DNA from: Varroa destructor
Lineage: Eukaryota; Arthropoda; Arachnida; Mesostigmata; Varroidae
Length of the DNA: 64,000 bases
Reading direction: 5' to 3'
NCBI RefSeq assembly: GCF_002443255.2
Contig: NW_019211456.1
Location: 18,399,557 to 18,463,556 of the forward strand
Shown: in pieces, positions 25,755 through 35,603 of the stretch
Layout: the number at the start of each line of letters is the position of its first letter
How positions within the stretch are numbered: the first letter of the stretch is position 1
The notes under the pieces: model-generated
Databases searched by the model: none
Told to the model about the DNA's origin: nothing
What the model saw: only the letters and a program-made list of their open reading frames with translations
Program-made: the position numbers and the translations under genes

Positions 25755-26538
25755 TTGCGGCGATACCGGTACGCAGTAATAAATACAACCCCAGAAAAGC
25801 CCATGCAAAGTCTACACAAACTTGGTTTGAAGGTTAACGCGGGCAAGTGTACCTTCTTGATAGACGAGGTTATCTTGCCTACATTGGTTGCTGCAGATGT
25901 TCCGGCAAAAATTAAATGGTACTCTCTATATCAGGCCTATAGGACATCAGAGTTACGTTCCTTTTCGAATAAATTCACTTTATTCGAAAAGGAACGTCTT
26001 TATTATTAGAAAAAAGTTGTCCAATGTTTTCTGAAAAGAAAGACCAAATATATTTGGCACGCAACAAAAAAGATCTCAGTCAGCCTGTCTATCCCAGTAG
26101 CTGCAGACAAACGAGCTGTTATACTATACATAGGAAACGTTATCTATCAGGCAATTAGATTACTTGCTTTAACTAAGAGAACTATCTTAGATCGAAACAG
26201 AAGCACTGATTTCCAATGTGAAGAAGCCCACAGCTGTAAACATAATGGCGTGGTTACATCCACATACGTTTGAATATGATCTTCACAGAATGTGCCAGTT
26301 TTCGATTTTAGTACAGTTTGATATTGACCTAGAATATTCGACGGCTGCAGAAGTGCATCAAATAGATGATTCGTTTTTCTTTTGTCTATACTCAACAAGA
26401 CCGGCCACAGCCCATATGACGCGTACGGTGCAGCTGGGTCAAAAAGAGACAACATCGTCTTTAATGCTTACGTTGACCCCTAGTCGTTACTATTACCTGC
26501 CGCATCTTTTGCAACCAAAGGGTCGTTATGTTGAGTGA
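25755..26538 (+). mobile_element. Ty3/gypsy pol remnant (RT end to RNase H)
   Basis: The translated 25755-26009 frame contains SLHKLGLKVNAGKCTFLIDE, which fits the gypsy RT block after the catalytic Y-x-D-D (G-L-K-x-N-x-x-K-C-x-F). It then reads T-S-E-L-R-S-F, the E-L-R-S-F-L-G block that follows RT. Where the catalytic motif belongs, the sequence reads Y-A-V-I-N, so the enzyme is dead. The 26218-26538 frame contains QFDIDLEYSTAAEVHQIDD, matching the end of gypsy RNase H (I-E-Y-R...A-D-A-L-S-R) with the A-D-A-L-S-R part lost. Stops and shifts separate the two. LTRs were not found. The element lies inside an intron of the receptor gene, in the same orientation. Confidence 0.7.
25955..25997. 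repeat. Perfect 19-bp inverted repeat, 5-nt loop
   Basis: The left arm ACGTTCCTTTTCGAATAAA (25955-25973), loop TTCAC and right arm TTTATTCGAAAAGGAACGT (25979-25997) are exact reverse complements. The hairpin falls in the gypsy RT remnant just after the E-L-R-S-F block, where the normal gypsy sequence is not palindromic. The right arm was therefore probably copied from the left by a template-switch event. Confidence 0.97.
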
Positions 26539-26622
26539 CGTAAATGAGGCAGTCGACGTAACGGGTCACGCCTTCACTGAGCCGAATACAACCTGTTGCG
26601 ACTAGCTAATCCTCCACATTAG

Positions 26623-26691
26623 CGGAATTGCTTCGACCCTTCGCATGTTCACCTACATTCAATGCTTCGCCCTTCTTCAGACGAAGTATCC
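26623..26691 (+). CDS. GPCR micro-exon: TM5 and short ICL3
   Basis: A 69-nt segment lies between an acceptor with a branch-site-like CTAAT (CTAATCCTCCACATTAG, ending at 26622) and a donor GTGAGC at 26692. It begins with one codon-completing base, reads 22 codons without a stop (GIASTLRMFTYIQCFALLQT, then KY) and leaves CC. The next exon begins T-AAG, so the joined codon is CCT and the protein runs on into TM6 as Y-P-K-I-V. The Tyr in MFTY is at the spacing expected for Tyr5.58; the residue eight before it, usually Pro5.50, is Ala. Both flanking phases fit, which is the main support. It lies only about 80 bp after a gypsy remnant. The exon is short, so the call is moderate. Confidence 0.5.
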
Positions 26692-29600
26692 GTGAGCTTC
26701 GAATATTGCGAGAGGCGATTTTTATAACAAGAGCCTTTTTAGGCGATGGCACGTCAATCGGAAAGCTTCTTTGGGTCATCATCGAAGAGTGCGGGGTACA
26801 ATAGCAGGACAAGCATTACAAAGCTGTAGGAAAAAATGTTTCAGCTATCACAGCCTGATTAGGCGTATATTATTAAATATGTGATATGTGCGTGTGAATC
26901 CGGATAAGGACTTTATGATTCTATAGAGACGGGTATAACTAAAGAAAAATGCCCTTGCTTCATAATGTCTTCGCTTGCCCTATTACGAAAGGATTTCGCC
27001 TCGCCTGACCTCTAACTTCTGTCGTTCTCAAACCCGTCCATTCAGCAGCTGGTTATCAAAGCTAACTCCATTTTACGAATGAACTTTCGTCCAAAATAGG
27101 CATCTATGAAGTTGTACTAATTTTTTATAAGGATTATTTCACGGCCGCCGGATTATTTGTTTGCAGTAAAATAAAATCATTGAACTAAAGAAATTGAGGA
27201 AGAAAAAAAGAAAATTAAGGGGTGCGACTAATCGATTGAATATCAGTTAGGTTAGGTTAGGTTCCGTGTCAGAAAGTTCCGTGTCATCAATTCTTTTATT
27301 TTAAGACTTTCGTAAATTTAAAGAAACCGAAGTAACAGCACTTCTTTACTAACTAATCAAAATACGCTCGTACGATAATAGTAATTACTTAGTATATAAC
27401 GCGTTGAAAAGTTTTTATTCACAGATAGTCACTATTCAAGGTAACTACCAGTGGATTCATTCTAAAGATGGACACGTCAAATTGTTGTGCTTTTTAAAAA
27501 AAAACTTTTTTGGTAACGTTTGGTTGTGGTTCTTCTATAGATGCAGGGCATGAAATGAAGACTAAGATAGTATCAAGTAATTTACTTTGCGTTTCAGGGC
27601 AACGGTGGGTTTTATTGCTGCGGGAACTTAAAAGAAACGTAAAAACATCGAAGCTAACTAAAAACTGTAGAATTTCTATTGGCTATACATAGGGTTTGCG
27701 TGGGGCAAGCAACTACTATAAAATGCTCCTACGACGTTTTCTAAAAAAACACAGATCACTTCACAATTGCATCATTGTACTGCGTCAAACAACAACAAAA
27801 ACACACTACTGTAACGTATTTCAGGGGAACTTTAGTCAGATAATGAGATAACAAGTTGAATTAGCGAGTCGACTGTATACAGCAATAGATAGGGTAAGGA
27901 GAAAGGTGTCAATCGCACAGTCATAACTCGTATCTGAAATGGGCCAAGCAGCAGAGCTATAAGGAAACTCTCGACACAAGCTTGAGCCCAGCCAGACAGA
28001 AAGCTAGACACGATCCTTCTTTGAATTAAGTATATATTTAATGATGACATATTTGCGTGTTTATTTCAGCGAAAACGTATTAGTTTTCTAAAAATGAGGC
28101 ATAAAATCTACAGCTGGTAACTTGCGTACAAGTTGACCAAATTCGAAGCCAATCCTAGGTCAGAGCGGGTCCTGTGTCAGGGCCAAATTAGCCAGACTAA
28201 AACAGATGCATTATGACAAATCCTACGTACAAACATTTGTTTTAATGCTGTAATTATTGGTACTACACAAGATGACTTTCTGATCTTCTCATGGGGCCCT
28301 TGCCTTTTAGAAGGGCCAACGGGAAACAGGAAATCATCATAGCAGCGGAAGTGTGTAATAAACAGAAAAAAGCCTTCTGATATCGGTACACCGGTGATTA
28401 CGCGGCTCTCAATTCGGGGCTTTCTGATGAAAGAAAAAAAATCGAAGCCGTAAAATTTTGTGAAAAAGGTGCGCATTTCCTCGTACTGCAACACGTAGGA
28501 CAGTGAAAGGACATTTCTCAACAATATCTGGCCAGATGTCACTTTTTAAAAGCTTTTCCTTACAACATTGCTTGTTTGCTTATATCGTTCAAAACGCATA
28601 GAATATATCTGGGCTTTTTTTGGACGCTGAACTGAATAATCACCAACTTTCTACTTCATATCTAACAATGATTTTCCCCATTGAATGCCCATATAAAGGC
28701 AATTTCTCCCATTGAGCCTTTTTAATACAAACCAATATATATCATGTTAATAATTCAGGAGACTACAAACACAGAACAGTGTCGTATCAGATCCGGAAGG
28801 ACCAGTTCTGGAATGGAATCGTTTAAATAGTGTTGGCAGTCTATTTTAGTGATTCTATTATATGCTTGCACTATTCTATGGGAAACGTAATGTTAAGTAC
28901 TTAACAGCAAAAACATGAAGGCAATTCGCTCATGAGAAAAGCTTTCCCGAGGATGATAATAGAGGCAAGCAATTTGTCATGAAGTAAAATTACTCTTTCG
29001 TTTGAATACAGTAAATGAGTATTACTTTTAGGATCCTGAATGTGAGTTTCTCGTGGTTAAATGAGAGGCCAGCATCTCTGGTACACAACGCGACGAGTCT
29101 ACCGCTTTCAGCCGAAAGGCACAGACATGATACGTTTCACTTCTAAGTGTAGATTGTAAAACTGTGGCATCTAAATGATGAGCAAATGTTTTATAGGTTA
29201 GTCTGCGTAGTGTAACTTACAATAATAGAAGTTTACATAATCATCTTTCTTGAAATAGATAGATTGACTATGTTATATTTGGCCGTCTAGTTGTGTTTTC
29301 TAGCTTTTCCAGAAAGCTCTATTGTCGTTCTATTCGAGAACTTCGATCGTGTTAAGCAAAAACAACGACTAAATTTAGCGGGCCCATTGAGGTTTCTTGA
29401 AGTAAGCATTCAATTAGTAATAATTAGTCATCATTAGCGTGACGACACAGCGAAACGCATTTTTGCGATTGTACTATCTGTCTCGGTCGCTTATGAGAGA
29501 AGAAAAACCGTGTATTTTTCTGCGCTAATGAATCCTTAGAAGTTGAGACCTTTCACCGTCTATCATGTTGGACACGGCCATTTCCTGTGTCGTTTACTGT

Positions 29601-30991
29601 TAGAGGTAATGTTCGTCGCCCGTTTAAGTATTTAGCAAACGCAATTGAAGACTTCTCGTTGTTTTTTATTCCTAGTACAACATGCCAGTAGACTTGGTAG
29701 CTATGGAAGGGCGGCTGGCCAGGGTATTCTGAAATATGGGCCAGATTGCAGTGCGCTTACCTTTTCTTCCTGCTATTGCGCATAGTAACGAAGGTTTTAT
29801 GCTACATAGACATTCGTTAGCAATTTCGTTTGTTTTATTTAACTGACTTTGAGACGACTATGTAAGACATTTGATGTGTTACTTAAGTGGTTGAAGAGTC
29901 ACATTTTAATCTTCAATAAATAGCTCCTATCGGTAGGTCCGCTGTGCTTTGGACTTCGCCATTTCAAAAGAAGAGGAGTGCACAATTCCAAGTCTTGAAA
30001 GACCGGCTATTGCGTATGATTTACAGCTTTCCGAACAAGTCTTTTTTATCAGATCTAGTTCCCTACCTCCCATAACCTTGACCAAGGCTTTGGTAAGTCT
30101 TTTTAACCATATAGATCGGAGTTTGGTTCTTTTTTCTATATATTTAGTATAATATTTATACTTTTTTTTTTTTTTGTTTTGATTGGTCTGCAATCAGACT
30201 TTCCTAGATTGTTCCAGGTGGGACGTGTTATAAGATCACCCGATGTCTTCTACAAGGGATTTCGTTATGTCGACACGGTAGCTGTATGGCGATAGCTAAC
30301 GCCAAAATGCTAACAGAAGGAAGGTGTGTTCTTATTTGTCCGATTGATTTGGATACTGTTCAAGCGGCGATTTTTCCATTCGTAGGCCTAATGATCTTGC
30401 GCTCGACTTTCTAGTTCGTTGTGAATCTAACCTTCACGCTTCGTTCCATAAACAAACCCAAGATTGTGCTCGACCCTTCAACGTCATCCCCATCACATCT
30501 GCGCAAATCCCCAGAACAGATATAAAGGAATCTTATCTGCTATTGTTCGCCACGAGTAATGGTTGTCTAGAGAGATCAATGTTACGATCCTGCGGAACAG
30601 ACTTCGATCTAATTGAAACCATGTAGAGGACCTTATTCTAATGAAGTTGAAGAAGTATAGCAGAAAATATGTAACATTTTTATAACGCAACGTATTATAT
30701 CTCTTGTGTGTCATTAAAACTACACTACAGTAGGTAGATTAAATGGTAAAAATACTATTGTCGGTCTTTATTGACTTTAAGCCGCCGCTATTGTTAATAG
30801 TCGATAAAAGATAACTAATCCTGAACCAGTTTTTCCTGTGCTAGGATTTACTGCTTGAAGGGAAACAATAGCCGCAAAAAACCTATATTCTTGTTAAAGC
30901 TAGAATTTACTGAATGAGTCCGTTCACGTTCGGAATCTGATTTCTATTTCTTTTTTCTTCATGCTTGTACCATTTTTTCTTTCCCCTTCAG
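26692..30991 (+). other. GPCR intron, about 4.3 kb
   Basis: Runs from donor GTGAGC to the strong pyrimidine-rich acceptor at 30991. Contains the TTAGG tract and a poly-T run near 30162. No gene is recognised inside. Confidence 0.5.
27247..27286 (+). repeat. (TTAGG)3 tract plus an 11-bp direct repeat
   Basis: TTAGG is repeated three times at 27247-27261, the unit of the ancestral arthropod telomere. It is followed at once by GTTCCGTGTCA at 27261-27271 and again at 27276-27286, a 15-base period. It lies in the last intron of the receptor. The tract is too short to be a telomere; it could be an interstitial or chance tract. Confidence 0.8.
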
Positions 30992-31564
30992 TAAGATAGT
31001 AATGATTGTGGCGGTCGCCTTTGGCGCCTTGCGGACGCCGTACTTTGTCGTCACGATAGCTACCCAGTTTCCAGGCGCCAGTTACATGGAGAACCATAAC
31101 TATCTTAGTACGATGCTGCTAATAAATTTGTGTGCATTTCTCAACTCGTGTTCGTCTACCTGGCCATGAGCATGCGCTTCCTCAATGGCTTCCGCCGTAT
31201 CGTGCGCACTCCCGTTTGCTGTTGCCTGTTCCGTACGAACGCAAAAGACGACCTATTCTGTGGTGCCGAAAGCCTTCACATCAGATCATCGCACAACAAC
31301 AATCAACCTAAAGTAAACGAAACGAGTATAATAACGCCGTTCCGAACGAGATCAAGAGCAACGGGGGCAAATCGTCGGATGCGCGAACAGCGCCTTGTTG
31401 GCCAGTGTATTTCTGTCGACGGATCTCTACCCAATAGTGTTACATCGGGTTGCGCCTATGCTACAAATGCCTCGCCGCCACCTGCCGTTGTAACCGTGGT
31501 CGCAGCCAGAGCAGTGACAGCCGATATCCAATTTATGTCTATATATATATATATATATATATAA
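30992..31564 (+). CDS. GPCR exon: TM6, ECL3, TM7, C-terminal tail
   Basis: A very strong acceptor (CATTTTTTCTTTCCCCTTCAG) precedes T|AAG ATA GTA ATG. The frame then reads KIVMIVAVAFGALRTPYF, a TM6 in which the usual C-W-x-P is L-R-T-P. ECL3 and the start of TM7 (LLINLCAFLNS) follow, up to 31150. From 31151 a different frame gives FVYLAMSMRFLNGFRRI, the end of TM7 and helix 8, then a Cys cluster (PVCCC) suited to palmitoylation and a Ser/Thr/Arg-rich tail. About 10 nt that should encode C-x-N-P are missing. The tail runs open into a (TA)n microsatellite that contributes the final I-Y repeats and a stop. The tail frame shows G/C-rich third positions near TM7, as expected of recently constrained coding sequence. 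Confidence 0.78.
31540..31563. repeat. (TA)n microsatellite at the end of the GPCR tail frame
   Basis: A 24-base alternating T/A run. It supplies the final I-Y residues and the stop of the receptor tail frame, so the real C-terminus may have been different. Confidence 0.95.
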
Positions 31565-34500
31565 AAACACATGCTTGTTTTGCCAGCCAACGAACAAATA
31601 TGAACGGCTATGTGGGTTATGCCAATCGCAGCACAGGCATGTAAACACCGATCGTTCGACAGCTGCAGAAAGGTACCGTCACGAATCGTTTCGTTGCCAA
31701 TGTTCCATGAGCGTTTGTAGGCAGTTCTGAAAGGGCGAAGACGCAGCTGGACAACATCGTCTCTATGCGGCCTCTTCGTTTCCACACAGAAAAGGTCATT
31801 TGAGTTGTGATCTAAGGAAAAGCCGATTTGTGTTATGCAAACAATAGTTCATTGTTATAGAGCGAAAAACAACCGCATGCTGCAGAATGTTAGACAATGC
31901 TTTTTTTTGAATGGAAATCGTCTATAAACAACTACAATATAGAGGTGAAATTACAAATATAGCATACGTAAGAAGCAAATTAAGCTGTTGAAACAACAAA
32001 AACGGTCGAGTTTTACGCGAAAAATACGTGAAGTTTCAAATGGCTGTACATCTCTACGAAGCCACGTACGTCGATCGTGTATCCAATACCGTAAAGAACA
32101 TGAGACAAAACGCGAAACAAACGGTCGAACGGGCCGAAACGCTCTACAATCGAACGCCTAATAAAAATAGTTTTAAATATTTCGTGTCGAAATATTGCGG
32201 AAGCTCCTATCACTTTGTGTTACAGGCTGCGCATTGTACTTCGAATGTAGACAAATATTTAACCTACGAATCCTTCAATTGTTAGGTTACAGTATCGCAG
32301 ATTGTTATTTTAAATTGACATCGGCCAAACCAGAGAAATCGCATGGGTTCAGTTATTTGGAACGACCCATTACTGGATATAATCCTGTTTTTAGCCTCCT
32401 ACAACGGTAGGAAGCTCTGGCACGTGGAATATCTGCTTATTACCGATGCAACTGGGTAAGATTATAATTGATCTACTTAGTAAAAATTAGAGCTTCTGGT
32501 CAAAAGGAAATCTATATTGATTTATTAATGGCCTATTGCGCTGGAATAGGTTCCACCGAACGGTGGCGTTATACCGGCTTGCCTCACAAGTCACCGAAGA
32601 TCGATTACACCTTACCAATTTCCTCTAGGCCACCCACAAAAATTTATTAAGCTTGAAAAAATGTGATTCCGAAAGGATTCCGGATCCAAAAAAATGTGAC
32701 ATTTATATCTCGCTACTCTCATGTTGCGCTATAAAATTTGTTGTCAGTTCTTGTCGTCACGTTTCAGGAAATCGACGCAAATAAATTTCTTTTTTTTCTC
32801 TCTTCTAAGACGCAATTATACATAAAAAATAGAAATATATTTGTATTAGTGACGCGTGTCGCAGTTACCTGTAACATCTATCTGATCATATACGTGTAGA
32901 TGGATAAGTCATTTTTATTTGTTCTGAATATGTGGTGTATCTATATGCCGACAGTCAAAAACGCGTGCAGTTTCAAAATGGCCATGCAAGGCATGTGAGC
33001 TTATGCGGCTCATGATACCAAACCAAGGTATATATATGCTCGACAATTTTAATACGAAAGTAGAAAAATTGCGGTCTTATTCGCACCATCGTTTACAGAC
33101 AACTGCATTGTCATATTTCACTATTAGTCAGACAGAAACCGAGTCTGGTTCTTAGTAATTGAGATACATATAACTTTCGGCAGTTGTCTAAAAGGTGCGA
33201 GGTCCATTTCCTACTAATGTCGCCTACAAGGAGTATATCTTTCCTGATTTATTCGTTTCGGATGCTGGACACACTGTGTGCTATAGGCGTGTTTACATGG
33301 GAGTTTGCGTGTGAGCCTTATCATGTTGGCCTTGAATCTAGTGTCCTTGGCAATTATGAACAACTGCATTGTGCACTTATTCGAAAAACTGGAGTATCTT
33401 AGTAGTAATGTAAAGTGACGTTCTTTATTAAAGCAAACTCCAAAGTACGTGTCTATTAATTTAAAATAGTAACGGGTTTATTATATATATGTTACTACCT
33501 TCAATTCCTTAATCTAACCATATAGCTCGCGCTAGATTTCTGGCATGACCATCTATATAGGCTCAATGTTTAACACATTAAAGACATAATAACTAAGTAT
33601 AACAGCAAACTCGATGGCAGCAGGAACATTTAGAGAAAAGTGTCCTTCGGAACTATGACCATTAGAGGCCAAATGTGAGTATTGCTTTCAGTTAGAAACT
33701 AAACGCAAGTCCGCTACAGCGCCTACTACGCATTATGTTACTATCATTGTTCTTAAAGCTCCTTTCAATGAAAACTTGTTTAGGTCGGGTAGACTGAAAC
33801 ACTAGTACTATACCTTCTGTACTTGGCCACATGGCAGATAAAAATATGTGATTTTTCCCAGCTAAAATGTTTAACTGCGTTAAGACAACTAGTGGCGCTG
33901 GACAAGTGGCAAAGCTTATACTTGGTAAATCATTAGTATCAGTGGTTATTCTTTCAATGCATCTTTTCGTCTATATAATTATTAGAAAAGACCAACCCCA
34001 CACATCATTTTAAAAGCTGTTTCTGGCATCCTTTCTTTAGCAGAATTTTCATACCACGTCAATGTACGGAAACTCGAAGGCTGTCGAGCACTTACGGTGT
34101 GTCTTCATCAAAGATCTCAGGGACGGCTAAAACAACCGAAATTCCACTTTAGAGAACTTTTGCATGTTGATAAGGTGTCACAAGGAAAAGCAAGTGCCTA
34201 TCATAGGTTAGATAGGCTGAGAGTTTTTGGGTTGTGGTATTTCTCACATGAATAGGTTGGCAATGCGCATCAAAGTGACAATGGGGAGGAGTTTATAAAT
34301 ATGTCGGGGGCTATACTTGCAACAGTAAAATCTACGTCTATAGATTTGCTTCGATTTGTTTTAATTATTTATTCTGCCATATTGACCCTCGTTGGCAAGA
34401 GTTGTCTGCACGAGTTACCATGAATCGGTAAGTTTTGCATCAGGTTACCTGTATGTATCTGATTAAACAATTTTATGCAGAAAAAGCGTGAGTAGATCAA

Positions 34501-35573
34501 GGATATAAAACGCCGTGCACGTATCCTACTTCAAGGCCTCTGCTTGGCTACCCTTCTTGGTAAGTTCGGCTTAACATAAATCAGCAAGTGCAAATACTAT
34601 CTTCTATACGTTTCAGCTAAATAATTTTTTTTGCCTTTTGCTGTGAAGATATGTATCTTTGCTCCGGGATGAAAAAGATGGGTGTTTTTAACTGCTTATG
34701 CAAGACAAGTTTAACTTTTGATGCTGCATTTACGACTTCGCAAGTGTTGCTGAAATTGCGTAATCATAAAGGGGTAGTGTATAAGTTGTCTACCTGTTCG
34801 TTGTAGGAGTTTGTAGCCATAAAGCGTTCTGTGGCAACGTAACGATTACATTTCATATTACAAATGATATAAAAAGCGTTACTTGATTTTGTGAAGTGAC
34901 AAAAACAAAAGCCCATATTTTTTCTGAAATACGTCGTCGTGAATTCACCTTTGGAAGCAACGCAGCAAATGAGTTCGTGATTCTCAACGAACTGCAATTG
35001 GATCTCGTGGCTGCAGGGTACACTTGTTCTTTCTTATCCTTACGTGATCAATTCAAGGATTCGGCGAAAACTCACTATAAGAGTACAGGATGTGATTCCT
35101 ATGACCCTGATGTGGTTACATGATGAATCGCCGAAAGGTAACCCCAACAACGTTACCCACTTAATCCTAACCAGCATGGAAAGACAGGCTTGCAAATCTC
35201 CACAGCAGGTGACCGAGTTTACCGCATAAAAATCTCTAAAAATTTTGAACAAGATACGAGACTGTTGAAGAAAACCTGCATAAGTGAAGACTAAACATAG
35301 GAGACATTGATGTTTGATACCAGCACAATTGTCACCAAATAAACTATAAACAGATTAAAATGAGGAAGCTCGTCTAATCTGTATATTATGGTAATAAGTG
35401 ATTATATTAGTATAGTAATCATAACAGCACCGAAAAAGGAAAGGTAATAAAGATGACACGTTTGTAGGCAATCGGTCAAATTGCATTCTTTTGTGTGTTA
35501 TACTTAACCGAAATGTAAAAATTAATTATAATAATAACCGCTACCAGTTGTGAGGTACGAGTGAGTAACTTTT
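31565..35573. other. Unassigned sequence downstream of the GPCR
   Basis: A frame at 32028-32285 reads a charged helical stretch (YVDRVSNTVKNMRQNAKQTV) ending in an acceptor-like TTACAG, and could be a fossil exon. Two frames at 34896-35229 are coding-like but unrecognised. Otherwise AT-rich, with nothing supported. Confidence 0.45.
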
Positions 35574-35603
35574 AACGTCTGTTACTAGGAAATAACAGAC
35601 GTT
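35574..35603. repeat. Perfect 11-bp inverted repeat, 8-nt loop
   Basis: AACGTCTGTTA (35574-35584) and TAACAGACGTT (35593-35603) are exact reverse complements around CTAGGAAA. No gene is recognised next to it. Confidence 0.95.

Larger units (their letters stand above)
22323..26622 (+). other. GPCR intron, about 4.3 kb, hosting a gypsy remnant
   Basis: Runs from donor GTAAGC (or GTACGT four bases earlier) to the ATTAG acceptor. Contains the (TA)n at 24134 and the gypsy pol remnant at 25755-26538. A minus-strand frame at 22971-23249 is noted under rejected items. Confidence 0.5.
18949..31564 (+). pseudogene. Class A (rhodopsin-like) GPCR, multi-exon, frame-broken
   Basis: Four exon-like segments in order on the + strand encode, in sequence, the end of TM1, TM2, TM3, TM4, TM5, TM6, TM7 and a cytoplasmic tail of a seven-transmembrane receptor. 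Landmarks seen are a TM2 with NLAACGFSVGAFVLP, Cys3.25, a SVLT...IC-E-R-Y TM3 end, the TM4 tryptophan in LLIVWLMPW, a TM5 MFTYI, a TM6 AVAF...TPYF and a TM7 FLNS...FVYLAMS. Introns are about 2.9, 4.3 and 4.3 kb. The frame is broken at the start of TM3, near ECL2/TM5 and in TM7. A working copy would sit in the plasma membrane and couple to heterotrimeric G proteins. The very short ICL3 and the tail suggest a peptide- or orphan-type receptor rather than a typical amine receptor, but the ligand cannot be read from the sequence. Either a true pseudogene or a gene with assembly indels. I am confident of the family and unsure of the subfamily. Confidence 0.8.

Noticed and set aside
28177..28542. 121-codon minus-strand frame
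   Set aside because: Within chance length, lies in the GPCR intron, no recognisable motif.
31427..31799. Minus-strand frames of 60-109 codons
   Set aside because: They are mostly antisense to the GPCR tail exon and the (TA)n tract, which explain them better.
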